Assembly: GCF_002849695.1 (NCBI RefSeq)
Contig: NZ_CP018937.1
Span: 1,612,001-1,676,000 of the forward strand
DNA: 64,000 bases
Direction of reading: 5' to 3'
DNA from: Bacteroides fragilis
Lineage (GTDB): Bacteria > Bacteroidota > Bacteroidia > Bacteroidales > Bacteroidaceae
Shown here: positions 51,206 to 59,283 of the stretch, piece by piece
Position numbering within the stretch: position 1 is the first letter of the stretch
How the letters are laid out: each line of letters begins with the position of its first letter
Notes under the pieces: generated by a model
Told to the model about the DNA's origin: nothing
What the model saw: only the letters and a program-made list of their open reading frames with translations
Database searches by the model: none
Program-made: the position numbers and the translations under genes

Positions 51206-53416
51206 ATGGGTAATATTATAAAGAAAGCGTTTCCTGTACTGAACATGCACTGTGCGGGGTGCGCTAATAATGTGGAAAAAACAGTGAAGAAATTGGCCGG
51301 TGTGGTAGACGCATCGGTCAACTTCGCCACAAACACACTGTCCGTTTCGTACGAAGCCGACAAGCTGACTCCCGGAGAAATCCGTGCGGCCGTACTTGCC
51401 GCAGGTTATGACCTGATAGTGGAAGAGGCCCTGAAAGAGGAGCGTCAGGAGGAGGCCCAGGAGAAACATTACCGACTGCTGAAGCGGCAGGTCATCGGTG
51501 CATGGATCTTCGTTGTCCCCATGTTGCTGTTTTCTATGGTCTTGATGCATGTGCCCTTCTCTAACGAGATTCAGTTGATACTCGCCCTTCCCGTGATGAT
51601 TTTCTTCGGAGGTTCTTTCTATGTCAATGCCTGGCGGCAGGCACGTTTGGGGAGGAGTAATATGGATACCCTGGTGGCACTCAGTACCTCCATCGCCTTC
51701 CTGTTCAGCGTCTTCAACACATTTTTTCCCGAATTCTGGTATAACCGAGGACTTGAACCTCACGTTTACTATGAGGCGGCAGTAGTCATCATCGCTTTTG
51801 TGCTGACCGGTAAACTGATGGAAGAGCGTGCCAAGGGGAATACCTCTACTGCCATTCGGAAGCTGATGGGACTTCAACCCCGTGTGGCCCGTGTGCTTCG
51901 GGGAGGAGTTGAAGAAGATATCCTGATAGACCAGTTGCAGGCAGGCGACCTGGTGGTGGTACGTCCCGGTGAGCAGATTCCCGTAGACGGGCGGTTGTCC
52001 GAAGGAGAATCTTATGTAGACGAAAGTATGATCAGCGGCGAACCGATTCCCGTAGAAAAGAAAACGGGCGACCGTGTATTGGCGGGAACTATCAACCAGA
52101 AAGGCTCTTTTGTGATTAAAGCCTCGAGTGTAGGAAGCGAGACGGTGCTGGCACGCATCATCCGCATGGTGCAGGAGGCTCAGGGGAGTAAAGCGCCCGT
52201 ACAGCGCATCGTAGACCGGGTGACCGGAATCTTTGTGCCTGTCGTGCTTTGTATTGCCGTGCTGACGTTTGTTATCTGGCTTTTGGTGGGAGGTACCGAT
52301 TATTTCTCACACGCCCTGCTTTCGGCAGTATCCGTACTGGTCATTGCCTGCCCGTGTGCTCTGGGACTTGCCACACCTACCGCTCTGATGGTGGGCATAG
52401 GCAAAGCAGCCAGTAATCATATCCTGATTAAGGATGCGGTTGCCCTTGAGCAGATGCGTAAAGTAGATGTAGTGGTGCTCGATAAAACCGGGACGTTGAC
52501 CGAGGGACATCCCACGGTTTCCGGATGGCTTTGGGCACAGGTGCAGGAAGAGCACTTCAAGAATGTCCTGTTGGCGGCCGAACTTAAATCCGAACATCCG
52601 CTTGCCGGAGCCATTGTCTCTTCTCTGCAGGAAGTGGAGAAAATAGTTCCTGCCCAACTGGACAGCTTTGAGAGTATCACCGGAAAAGGAATCAAGGTGG
52701 TTTATCAAGGGGAGACTTATTGGGTGGGCAGCCACAAGTTACTGAAAGATTTCAGCGCTTCGCTCTCTGATGTGCTTGCCGAAATGATGGTGCAATACGA
52801 ATCGGATGGAAACAGCATTGTATACTTTGGCCGTGGCAGTGAGGTGCTTGCCGTAATTGCCATTGCCGATCAGATAAAGCCGACTTCGGCCGAGGCTGTG
52901 AAAGAGTTGAAACGTCAGGGGATCGACATTTGTATGCTGACCGGCGACGGACAACGCACGGCACTTGCCGTATCGGGTAAGTTGGGCATCGACCGCTTTG
53001 TGGCAGATGCCTTGCCGGATGATAAAGAAGAGTTTGTGCGTGAACTCCAGATGCAGGGAAAAACCGTAGCTATGGTAGGTGACGGAATTAACGACTCACA
53101 GGCGTTGGCACTGGCCGATGTCAGCATAGCCATGGGGAAAGGGACGGATATAGCCATGGATGTAGCAATGGTTACGTTGATGACATCCGACCTGCTGTTG
53201 CTCCCCCGCGCCTTCGAATTGTCAAGACAGACTGTGAAACTGATTCACCAGAATCTGTTCTGGGCATTTATCTATAATCTCATAGGTATCCCTATTGCAG
53301 CCGGCATCCTGTTCCCTATCAACGGACTGTTGCTGAACCCGATGCTTGCCAGTGCGGCAATGGCATTCTCAAGTGTTAGTGTAGTACTGAATTCATTGAG
53401 TCTGGCCAGAAAATAA
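51206..53416 (+). CDS. copA: Cu+-transporting P1B-type ATPase
   Basis: The product has 736 residues. One N-terminal HMA domain has MHCAGC (Cys16, Cys19). The core shows SGEPIPVEK (actuator), CPC at residues 382-384 in the ion-binding helix, DKTGTLTEG with phosphorylated Asp426, SEHPLAGA (the His-Pro motif) and [10 protein letters not shown]. The last two helices carry YN ([10 protein letters not shown]) and MxxSS (MAFSSVSVV), which together with CPC mark the Cu+ subgroup. It exports copper from the cytoplasm. It closes the operon, with a palindromic repeat behind. Confidence 0.95.
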   Translation: MGNIIKKAFPVLNMHCAGCANNVEKTVKKLAGVVDASVNFATNTLSVSYEADKLTPGEIRAAVLAAGYDLIVEEALKEERQEEAQEKHYRLLKRQVIGAWIFVVPMLLFSMVLMHVPFSNEIQLILALPVMIFFGGSFYVNAWRQARLGRSNMDTLVALSTSIAFLFSVFNTFFPEFWYNRGLEPHVYYEAAVVIIAFVLTGKLMEERAKGNTSTAIRKLMGLQPRVARVLRGGVEEDILIDQLQAGDLVVVRPGEQIPVDGRLSEGESYVDESMISGEPIPVEKKTGDRVLAGTINQKGSFVIKASSVGSETVLARIIRMVQEAQGSKAPVQRIVDRVTGIFVPVVLCIAVLTFVIWLLVGGTDYFSHALLSAVSVLVIACPCALGLATPTALMVGIGKAASNHILIKDAVALEQMRKVDVVVLDKTGTLTEGHPTVSGWLWAQVQEEHFKNVLLAAELKSEHPLAGAIVSSLQEVEKIVPAQLDSFESITGKGIKVVYQGETYWVGSHKLLKDFSASLSDVLAEMMVQYESDGNSIVYFGRGSEVLAVIAIADQIKPTSAEAVKELKRQGIDICMLTGDGQRTALAVSGKLGIDRFVADALPDDKEEFVRELQMQGKTVAMVGDGINDSQALALADVSIAMGKGTDIAMDVAMVTLMTSDLLLLPRAFELSRQTVKLIHQNLFWAFIYNLIGIPIAAGILFPINGLLLNPMLASAAMAFSSVSVVLNSLSLARK

Positions 53417-53436
53417 CAAGTCCTTTCAAAACTAAC

Positions 53437-53510
53437 TCACCACAGAGGACACAGAGTAAACTTCAAGTCATGGATGATCAACATGAATACTCTGTGGCCT
53501 CTGTGGTGAA
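53437..53510. repeat. Dispersed imperfect palindrome, copy j
   Basis: CTCACCACAGAGGACACAG on the left and ACTCTGTGGCCTCTGTGGTG on the right with a short centre. It lies between the convergent copA and AraC stops. Confidence 0.85.
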
Positions 53511-53532
53511 AATCTTTTTGCCACGAAAGGTG

Positions 53533-54372
53533 TCAGCTGTTTCTGAATTCCAGCGGACTCATGCCTACATATCTCCTGAAGTACTTTCCGAAAAAAGAAG
53601 CACTGGGGAAGTTCAACGAATAGGCAATCTCCTGAATAGTCATGTGAGTCGATTTCAATTTGGCTTTCGCGTCGATAATGACCACATAGGCTATCACATC
53701 CAGTACGTTGCGTCCTGTCACTTGTTTGACTGTGGTACTGAGGTGTTGCAGTGATATTCCCAACTTGTCTGCATAGAACTGGGCACGGCGTTCCTCCGCA
53801 TAATGCTCTGTGACCAATCCTACCAATTCGCGGCAGATTTCTTCTTTACGGTTCGTATTGTGATCTTTCCGGGAATATTTCTGATAAATCAGTCCGACGG
53901 CGGTCAGAATAGATTTCAAAGATACTTCCGTCATCTCGGAGGGAAGAGAGAACCTTTCATCACATGTCACTCGTGCCAACAGGGAGAAGTAATCTTTTAG
54001 ATAACTGGCTATATCCTCCTGTAATTCCACAATCGGGCACTCGGTTATCTTAGAGAAAGAGCTGACCATCGATTTTATCAGGTTGATTCGTTCTACACAT
54101 TCCGACGAGAATCCGGCGAAGCATAAACGTACTTTCTCTGTCCGTTCGCGGAACTGGATGATAGTGCCCGGCAGCAGTGTGATCAGATCGTTCGGTTTTA
54201 TTTCGTAATCGATCAGGTTAATGGTTGCGGTCATCTTACCTTCCGTACAAATAGCAAAGATGCCGGCTTTCAGCCTGCACGATTGTTTGTAGATATTCAA
54301 GATATCTTCAGTTACATCATTCCATGCCAGAAGTTCGCATGGGAGATCTACTTGTGGAAAGTCAAACTTCAT
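53533..54372 (-). CDS. AraC-family transcriptional regulator
   Basis: The product has 279 residues from ATG 54372 (MKFDFPQVDLP), chosen because a -7 box lies 24 bp upstream; a longer frame covers that box. The N-terminal part is a cupin-like sensor (FAICTEGKMTATINL), and the C-terminal 100 residues contain two helix-turn-helix units with YADKLGISLQHLS and IQEIAYSLNFPSASFFGKYF, then the AraC signature GMSPLEFRNS. It faces the copper operon convergently and diverges from lipB, so its target cannot be deduced from position alone. Confidence 0.93.
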   Translation of the reverse strand: MKFDFPQVDLPCELLAWNDVTEDILNIYKQSCRLKAGIFAICTEGKMTATINLIDYEIKPNDLITLLPGTIIQFRERTEKVRLCFAGFSSECVERINLIKSMVSSFSKITECPIVELQEDIASYLKDYFSLLARVTCDERFSLPSEMTEVSLKSILTAVGLIYQKYSRKDHNTNRKEEICRELVGLVTEHYAEERRAQFYADKLGISLQHLSTTVKQVTGRNVLDVIAYVVIIDAKAKLKSTHMTIQEIAYSLNFPSASFFGKYFRRYVGMSPLEFRNS

Positions 54373-54396
54373 ATTACTTTCTTTTTTTGAATCACG

Positions 54397-54404
54397 CAAA
54401 TATA
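54397..54404 (-). promoter_or_regulatory. Bacteroidetes -7 box for the AraC-family regulator
   Basis: On the minus strand this reads TATATTTG, 24 bp upstream of the AraC ATG and back to back with the lipB box. Confidence 0.6.
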
Positions 54405-54424
54405 CACATTTTCTTTTATTTTTT

Positions 54425-54432
54425 TATCTTTG
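54425..54432 (+). promoter_or_regulatory. Bacteroidetes -7 box for lipB, leaderless arrangement
   Basis: TATCTTTG ends 5 bp before the lipB ATG at 54438; transcription would begin about at the start codon. Confidence 0.6.
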
Positions 54433-54437
54433 TCCGT

Positions 54438-55103
54438 ATGAAAACAATTACAACCGATTGGGAACTTATTCCGTATTCTGAAGCATGGAGCCGACAGACG
54501 GAATGGTTCGATGCCCTCGTCCATGCCAAGCAGGGAGGGGAAAAGTACGAGAATCGCATCATTTTTTGTGAACATCCGCACGTTTATACCCTGGGGCGTA
54601 GCGGAAAGGAAAATAATATGCTGCTGGGAGAGGAGCAACTGAAGGCTATCGGTGCCACCCTCTATCACATCGACCGTGGCGGCGATATCACCTATCATGG
54701 TCCCGGGCAATTGGTGTGTTACCCGATTCTTAATCTTGAGGAGTTCGGATTGGGGCTGAAGGAATATGTACACTTACTGGAGGAAGCCGTTATCCGTGTC
54801 TGTGCATCTTACGGCGTCGAGGCCGGCCGTTTAGAGAAGGCGACAGGAGTCTGGCTGGAAGGTGATACGCCCCGTGCCCGTAAGATATGTGCGATAGGGG
54901 TTCGGAGCAGTCATTACGTGACGATGCATGGACTGGCGCTGAATGTGAATACCGATTTACGCTATTTCAGTTACATTCATCCTTGCGGTTTTATCGATAA
55001 AGGCGTGACTTCCCTTCAGAAAGAACTCGGACACAATGTTGATATGGACGAGGTAAAAGAGAGGCTGGGGAGCGAACTGCTTACTTTCCTTTTGTCAAAA
55101 TGA
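54438..55103 (+). CDS. lipB: Octanoyl-[acyl carrier protein]:protein N-octanoyltransferase
   Basis: The product has 221 residues from ATG 54438 (MKTITTDWELIPYSEAW). TLGRSGKENNML, HIDRGGDITYHGPGQLVCYPI, the catalytic Lys in RKICAIGVR and the catalytic Cys in YIHPCGFIDKGVTS are all present. It moves octanoate from ACP to lipoyl domains such as GcvH and 2-oxoacid dehydrogenases; LipA is not in the window. A hairpin at 55157 probably ends the transcript. Confidence 0.96.
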   Translation: MKTITTDWELIPYSEAWSRQTEWFDALVHAKQGGEKYENRIIFCEHPHVYTLGRSGKENNMLLGEEQLKAIGATLYHIDRGGDITYHGPGQLVCYPILNLEEFGLGLKEYVHLLEEAVIRVCASYGVEAGRLEKATGVWLEGDTPRARKICAIGVRSSHYVTMHGLALNVNTDLRYFSYIHPCGFIDKGVTSLQKELGHNVDMDEVKERLGSELLTFLLSK

Positions 55104-55156
55104 TAATCAGACCTCTCTGGTTTGCTCTGTTTGCATCCAATGATATGGTTGCCTGG

Positions 55157-55189
55157 TAAAATCGCCCTCCTTACAGGTTGGCGATTTTA
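55157..55189 (+). terminator. Hairpin behind lipB
   Basis: TAAAATCGCC and GGCGATTTTA form a 10-bp stem; the A/T base of the stem supplies the U-rich tail. It lies 54 bp after the lipB stop. Confidence 0.6.
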
Positions 55190-55399
55190 TGTTTGATGCC
55201 GAAAGACTTTAAGAGTTGGCATGATGTAAGTGTGGCGAAGCTAAATGCGTGAAGAGTTGTATCAATGGATGCTTACGGCTTTCTTTTTGACAGTCGGGAC
55301 TTGTTCGTTTACGGTATGCAACCAGAGAATAATCCTTCTCTTTTTAACGATAAAACCATAACAACAGATGTAAAGTGGGAAAACATATAGAGATAATTT

Positions 55400-55462
55400 G
55401 AAAAGAAGTAAGCATTTCAGCGGAATGCAACCGTCTTTCGGGCCGAATGCTTACTTCTTTTC
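55400..55462. repeat. Long inverted repeat with alternative inner pairing
   Basis: GAAAAGAAGTAAGCATT (55400-55416) and its exact complement AATGCTTACTTCTTTTC (55446-55462) form a 17-bp stem. A second AATGC inside the loop (55424-55428) could pair with GCATT instead. Confidence 0.7.
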
Positions 55463-55469
55463 ATAGAAA

Positions 55470-55531
55470 TCCCGGCTCTTTTCGGGGCAGACCCCGGCTC
55501 TCCGGACACAAAACCCCGGCTTTTCGGGAAG
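55470..55531 (+). repeat. Three CCCCGGCT/TCGGG units
   Basis: TCCCGGCTCTTTTCGGGGC, ACCCCGGCTCTCCGG and ACCCCGGCTTTTCGGG follow one another with short spacers. Each could fold into a small hairpin. Function unknown. Confidence 0.5.
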
Positions 55532-55625
55532 AAAAGTCTTGTTTTCCGTCTTCTGTGCTTCCCGTTGCCGTTGAAAAGCAGAAGGGACAGTCAGGAAATA
55601 AGGCTATTCTCTTTCTTACTGAAAA

Positions 55626-55663
55626 GAAAAATCCCCGAAACGCATCAAAATGGTTTCGGGGAT
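55626..55663 (-). terminator. Rho-independent terminator of the DUF1460 gene
   Basis: Read on the minus strand, ATCCCCGAAAC and GTTTCGGGGAT form an 11-bp stem followed by TTTTTC. It lies 31 bp after the stop codon. Confidence 0.85.
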
Positions 55664-55693
55664 CAGATAAGTCCGGTATGGTTTGTTTCCGGT

Positions 55694-56470
55694 TTATTTC
55701 TTCATTCTCAGCACTCTGATACCTGTCAGTGATTTTCTGTCTTTCAACATCTGGCTCAGTGCACTCTTGTCTACTATTACCTTGCCTTCTTTGGACGAAG
55801 CATGCAGCAGGTGCAGCTGTCCCTTGATGTAAATGGCAATGCCCATGTGGCTTACGTCCAACCCCGGAGTATTGGTGGTCAGGGCAATAATGTCCCCATT
55901 CTTGATCCAGGGCAATCCGTCCGGCTCCAGTTTGTCTTTCGGCAGGTAATGAACCTCTTTACCGCTCAGTGCCTTTTCATACTTTGCCATCTGCGCTACA
56001 TTTTCCGGAGAGTTCTTCAACGATTTGTAGAGTTGCGGATGTGTGCTCATGTAAGAGATCGACAGTTTCTGTGTGAGAGGGCTGTGGGCAGCCGTTACGT
56101 CTTCAAGAAAGCCTTGGCGGACACCATTATTGATCCAGTCGGATATATAATGCAGACGAGAGGTATAACCGTCAATTTTTCCGTCGCGATAGCGGATACG
56201 TTGCAGGTTACGGGCAAAGTCACTTTCCTGCATGTCGTCTCCCTGTTGCGGGCAGAGTGCCATTGCCAGTGCATATTCTACGAAAGTGGTGCAGTCCACC
56301 TCGTCACAATTGATAATGAGGTCTTCTGCATCGTCTACTTCAAGGGTACCTGCCTTATAGGGGGTATCAACGAACCCGAGTCCGTTACTCAGCACCAGAC
56401 TGTTCTCCTGTGCTGCAACTGTTCCGGCCAATAGGCTGGTACATAACAAAAGTGTACGAATTGTTTTCAT
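55694..56470 (-). CDS. DUF1460 N-acetylmuramoyl-L-alanine amidase-like protein
   Basis: The product has 258 residues from ATG 56470, which starts the signal peptide MKTIRTLLLCTSLLAGTVAAQ; the longer frame upstream shows no such signal. DEVDCTTFVEYALAMAL carries the catalytic Cys of the NlpC/P60-like DUF1460 fold, with His in DVSHMGIAIY and LLHASSKEGKV. These exported enzymes are thought to cleave peptidoglycan peptides or related amides; the natural substrate in Bacteroides is not settled. It is probably transcribed alone or behind the OPT gene (114 bp). Confidence 0.88.
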   Translation of the reverse strand: MKTIRTLLLCTSLLAGTVAAQENSLVLSNGLGFVDTPYKAGTLEVDDAEDLIINCDEVDCTTFVEYALAMALCPQQGDDMQESDFARNLQRIRYRDGKIDGYTSRLHYISDWINNGVRQGFLEDVTAAHSPLTQKLSISYMSTHPQLYKSLKNSPENVAQMAKYEKALSGKEVHYLPKDKLEPDGLPWIKNGDIIALTTNTPGLDVSHMGIAIYIKGQLHLLHASSKEGKVIVDKSALSQMLKDRKSLTGIRVLRMKK

Positions 56471-56584
56471 CTTTATAAATGTTGTTTCGTGAGTTTCTTT
56501 ATATGTCATCTGGAGAATTTCACTCCGTCGCGGAGCCGGATTGACATACGCTCCTCCCGGATGCATGAAATTCAGCTATATACT

Positions 56585-58573
56585 TCATTTTACCTTCATG
56601 GATGCTTTAATGAAATACAGGATTAGCAGTACGTAAGCTACCAGGGCAGCCAACTGTGAGAGGGTATTGTTGAGCCATGCATCGTTCACCAGATTGATTC
56701 CGCCGAAGCGCATGGCAGCGCTGACTACACCCATCAGGGCACCTCCGGCAATGAATCCGGATGCCAGCAGCGTCCCTTTTTCGCCCCGTTCGGTGTTGAG
56801 CGCACTGTCTTTGCTGCGGGTGGTGACATACCAGTTGATAGCTCCGCCCACTACGAGCGGTACATTCAGTTCGAGCGGGATGAACATACCCAACGCAAAC
56901 GCCAGTGCGGGAACCTTAAAGAACGTCAGGATGATGGCCAGCACCGCACCGATGCCGTACAGCAGCCAGGGGGCGCCTACACCACTCATCAAAGGTTCGA
57001 TTACAGCAGCCATCGCGTTGGCCTGCGGTGCGGCAAGTTGCCCGCTTGTGAATCCGTATGTCTTGTTCAGGATAATCATTACACCGCCTACGGTGGCAGC
57101 GGATACGATTGTTCCGAGGAACTTCCACGCTTCCTGCTTGGCGGGCGTACTGCCCAGCCAGTAGCCGATCTTCAGGTCGGTGATGAAACCGCCTGCCATA
57201 GAGAGGGCTGTGCAGACTACACCGCCCATCACTAATGCGGCAACCATGCCCGAAGGACCTTTCAGCCCGACGGCTACCATTACAACCGATGCCAGAATCA
57301 GCGTCATCAGCGTCATGCCCGATACCGGATTGGTACCTACAATGGCGATGGCGTTGGCCGCTACGGTGGTGAACAGGAATGAAATTCCGGCTACCAGTAA
57401 AATGGCTACCAGTGTATGTACCAGGTTACCCTGCATTACGTCGAAATAGAAGAACAGCACCACCAGGATCAGCGTGATGATGGAACCGATGGCAATGATC
57501 TTCATGGAGAGGTCGCGTTGCGTACGGATGACGTTTTTCTCCACGTCTCCTTTTCCTCCCATCTCTTTAGCTGCCAGTCCCACTGCGCTGCGGATGATGC
57601 CCCATGATTTGATGATACCGATCACTCCCGCCATGGCGATACCGCCGATACCGATGCTTTTGGCATAATGGGAGAAGATCTGCTCCGGACTCATGGAACC
57701 TACAGTGGCGGTGATTTCCGGATTCCACTGGTTCAGTACAGAGTCGCCGAAGAAAAGGGACATGCCCGGTACGATGATCCACCATACGGCCAATGAACCG
57801 ATGCAGATAATGGAAGCGTACTTCAATCCTACGATATAGCCCAGACCCAGTACGGCTGCGCCGGTGTTTACTTTAAATACCAGTTTGGCTTTCTCTGCCA
57901 ACATTTCACCCGCACCACAGACGCGGGTGGTGAAGTTCTCGTTCCACCAGCCGAAAGTTGCCACGATAAAGTCGTACAGACCTCCGATTAACCCGGCCAT
58001 CAGCAATGGTTTTGCCTGGCTGCCGCCCTTCTCGCCCGACACCAGCACCTGTGTAGTGGCTGTTGCCTCCGGGAAAGGATATTTACCGTGCATATCGCTT
58101 ACGAAGTATTTGCGGAAAGGAATCAGGAACAAGATACCCAGCACACCGCCCAGCAGTGAACTGATAAATACTTGCATGAAGGTGACTGACATTTCCGGAT
58201 ATTTGGCTTGCAGGATGTAGAGGGCAGGCAGTGTGAAGATGGCTCCTGCTACGATGACACCCGAGCAGGCACCGATGGACTGGATGATTACGTTTTCGCC
58301 GAGTGCGTTTTTACGCTTGGCTGCACCGGACACACCGACTGCTATGATTGCGATGGGGATGGCTGCTTCGAATACTTGTCCCACTTTGAGCCCCAGATAG
58401 GCTGCGGCAGCAGAGAAGAGGATGGCCATGGCGATTCCCCATGCTACCGACCAGAGAGTGACCTCCGGATACGTTTTCGTCGGACTCATCAGCGGGTTGT
58501 ACACTTCTCCCGGCTTTAGTTCCCGGAACGCGTTTTCGGGCAAGCCCGTAAATTTGTCTTCTTCTTGTTTCAT
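56585..58573 (-). CDS. OPT-family oligopeptide transporter
   Basis: The product has 662 residues and about 14-16 membrane helices. The start (FRELKPGEVYNPLMSPTKTYPEVTLWSVAWG) and KYPFPEATATTQVLVSGE are typical of the prokaryotic OPT branch. These secondary transporters import short peptides or metal-peptide complexes. Upstream on the same strand is the DUF1573 gene, separated by a terminator, so the OPT gene has its own promoter within 58574-58650. Confidence 0.94.
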   Translation of the reverse strand: MKQEEDKFTGLPENAFRELKPGEVYNPLMSPTKTYPEVTLWSVAWGIAMAILFSAAAAYLGLKVGQVFEAAIPIAIIAVGVSGAAKRKNALGENVIIQSIGACSGVIVAGAIFTLPALYILQAKYPEMSVTFMQVFISSLLGGVLGILFLIPFRKYFVSDMHGKYPFPEATATTQVLVSGEKGGSQAKPLLMAGLIGGLYDFIVATFGWWNENFTTRVCGAGEMLAEKAKLVFKVNTGAAVLGLGYIVGLKYASIICIGSLAVWWIIVPGMSLFFGDSVLNQWNPEITATVGSMSPEQIFSHYAKSIGIGGIAMAGVIGIIKSWGIIRSAVGLAAKEMGGKGDVEKNVIRTQRDLSMKIIAIGSIITLILVVLFFYFDVMQGNLVHTLVAILLVAGISFLFTTVAANAIAIVGTNPVSGMTLMTLILASVVMVAVGLKGPSGMVAALVMGGVVCTALSMAGGFITDLKIGYWLGSTPAKQEAWKFLGTIVSAATVGGVMIILNKTYGFTSGQLAAPQANAMAAVIEPLMSGVGAPWLLYGIGAVLAIILTFFKVPALAFALGMFIPLELNVPLVVGGAINWYVTTRSKDSALNTERGEKGTLLASGFIAGGALMGVVSAAMRFGGINLVNDAWLNNTLSQLAALVAYVLLILYFIKASMKVK

Positions 58574-58649
58574 AATTGTTTTTTGTAGTTTATGTATAGT
58601 TTATCGGATTTCCAAACGGTTGGTTTTTCAAAACAGCCTCAAAGTAAGC

Positions 58650-58683
58650 AAAAAAAAAGGAGAATCCCGAAAGATTCTCCTCT
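58650..58683 (-). terminator. Rho-independent terminator of the DUF1573 gene
   Basis: Read on the minus strand, GGAGAATC and GATTCTCC form the stem, followed by CTTTTTTTTT (visible as a long A-run at 58650-58658). Confidence 0.85.
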
Positions 58684-58703
58684 TTGTTGTTATTTATTTT
58701 TGC

Positions 58704-59099
58704 TTACTTTGCGTCTTTGGCCGTCATGTCGCCTTCCACAAAAAGACGTATCATCTCTGTTTTGGCGTTTGTACGCAGGGTAATCGACTTTTTGAAGTGT
58801 CCCGGATATTTATCCGTTCCGTTGTAAGTCACTTTAATTGTACCTGTTTTTCCCGGCATGATGGGTTCCTGGGTATATTCGGGTACGGTGCATCCGCATG
58901 ATGCCACTGCCTGATGGATGACCAGCGGACCATCGCCGATATTCGTAAACTTGAATGTGCAACTGACAATCGGGTTGTTTTCAGAGAATGTCCCGAAGTC
59001 GTGTGTTGTCTTATCAAACTTTATTTCTGCTTTACCTTGAGCCTGGACAAGACCGACGCTCAGTACCATCATAGTGATAAAAAATAGTATTTTCTTCAT
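58704..59099 (-). CDS. DUF1573 periplasmic protein
   Basis: The product has 131 residues. A signal peptide (LFFITMMVLSVGLVQAQ) precedes an immunoglobulin-like DUF1573 domain with HDFGTFSENNPIVSCTFKFTN and VASCGCTVPEYTQEPI, whose CGC motif is conserved. The family is abundant in Bacteroidetes and resembles ASH/MSP-type domains; the role is unknown. It has its own promoter and terminator. Confidence 0.92.
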   Translation of the reverse strand: MKKILFFITMMVLSVGLVQAQGKAEIKFDKTTHDFGTFSENNPIVSCTFKFTNIGDGPLVIHQAVASCGCTVPEYTQEPIMPGKTGTIKVTYNGTDKYPGHFKKSITLRTNAKTEMIRLFVEGDMTAKDAK

Positions 59100-59131
59100 T
59101 TTCTATTTCTTTTTTATGGTTTCGTGGGCGA

Positions 59132-59139
59132 CAAAGTTA
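59132..59139 (-). promoter_or_regulatory. Bacteroidetes -7 box for the DUF1573 gene
   Basis: On the minus strand this reads TAACTTTG, 32 bp upstream of the ATG. Confidence 0.6.
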
Positions 59140-59203
59140 AGGCTTTTTTTGATAAATGGTGTCGTATGACGGTGAAATTGTATTAAAAACCGTCTGATGG
59201 AGA

Positions 59204-59280
59204 GGGTGTAGCCATCCGGTGTATAGGGTGTAGCCCTAAGGTGCGGATGGCTACACCCAATGCCCCGGATGGCTACACCC
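59204..59280. repeat. Second locus of the 22-bp repeat: two inverted and two direct cores
   Basis: GGGTGTAGCC at 59204 and 59226 (22 bp apart) face GGCTACACCC at 59249 and 59271 (22 bp apart). GGGTGTAGCCATCCG at 59204 is an exact complement of CGGATGGCTACACCC at 59244 and again at 59266, so at least two competing stem-loops can form. It lies just downstream of the kinase stop on the minus strand and may end that transcript. Confidence 0.85.
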
Positions 59281-59283
59281 TCC

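Larger units (their letters stand above)
55104..55693. other. 590-bp intergenic region between lipB and the DUF1460 gene
   Basis: No gene is seen. It holds a lipB-proximal hairpin (55157-55189), about 200 bp with no visible feature, a long hairpin (55400-55462), a run of three CCCGGCT-containing units (55470-55531) and a minus-strand terminator (55626-55663). Confidence 0.7.
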
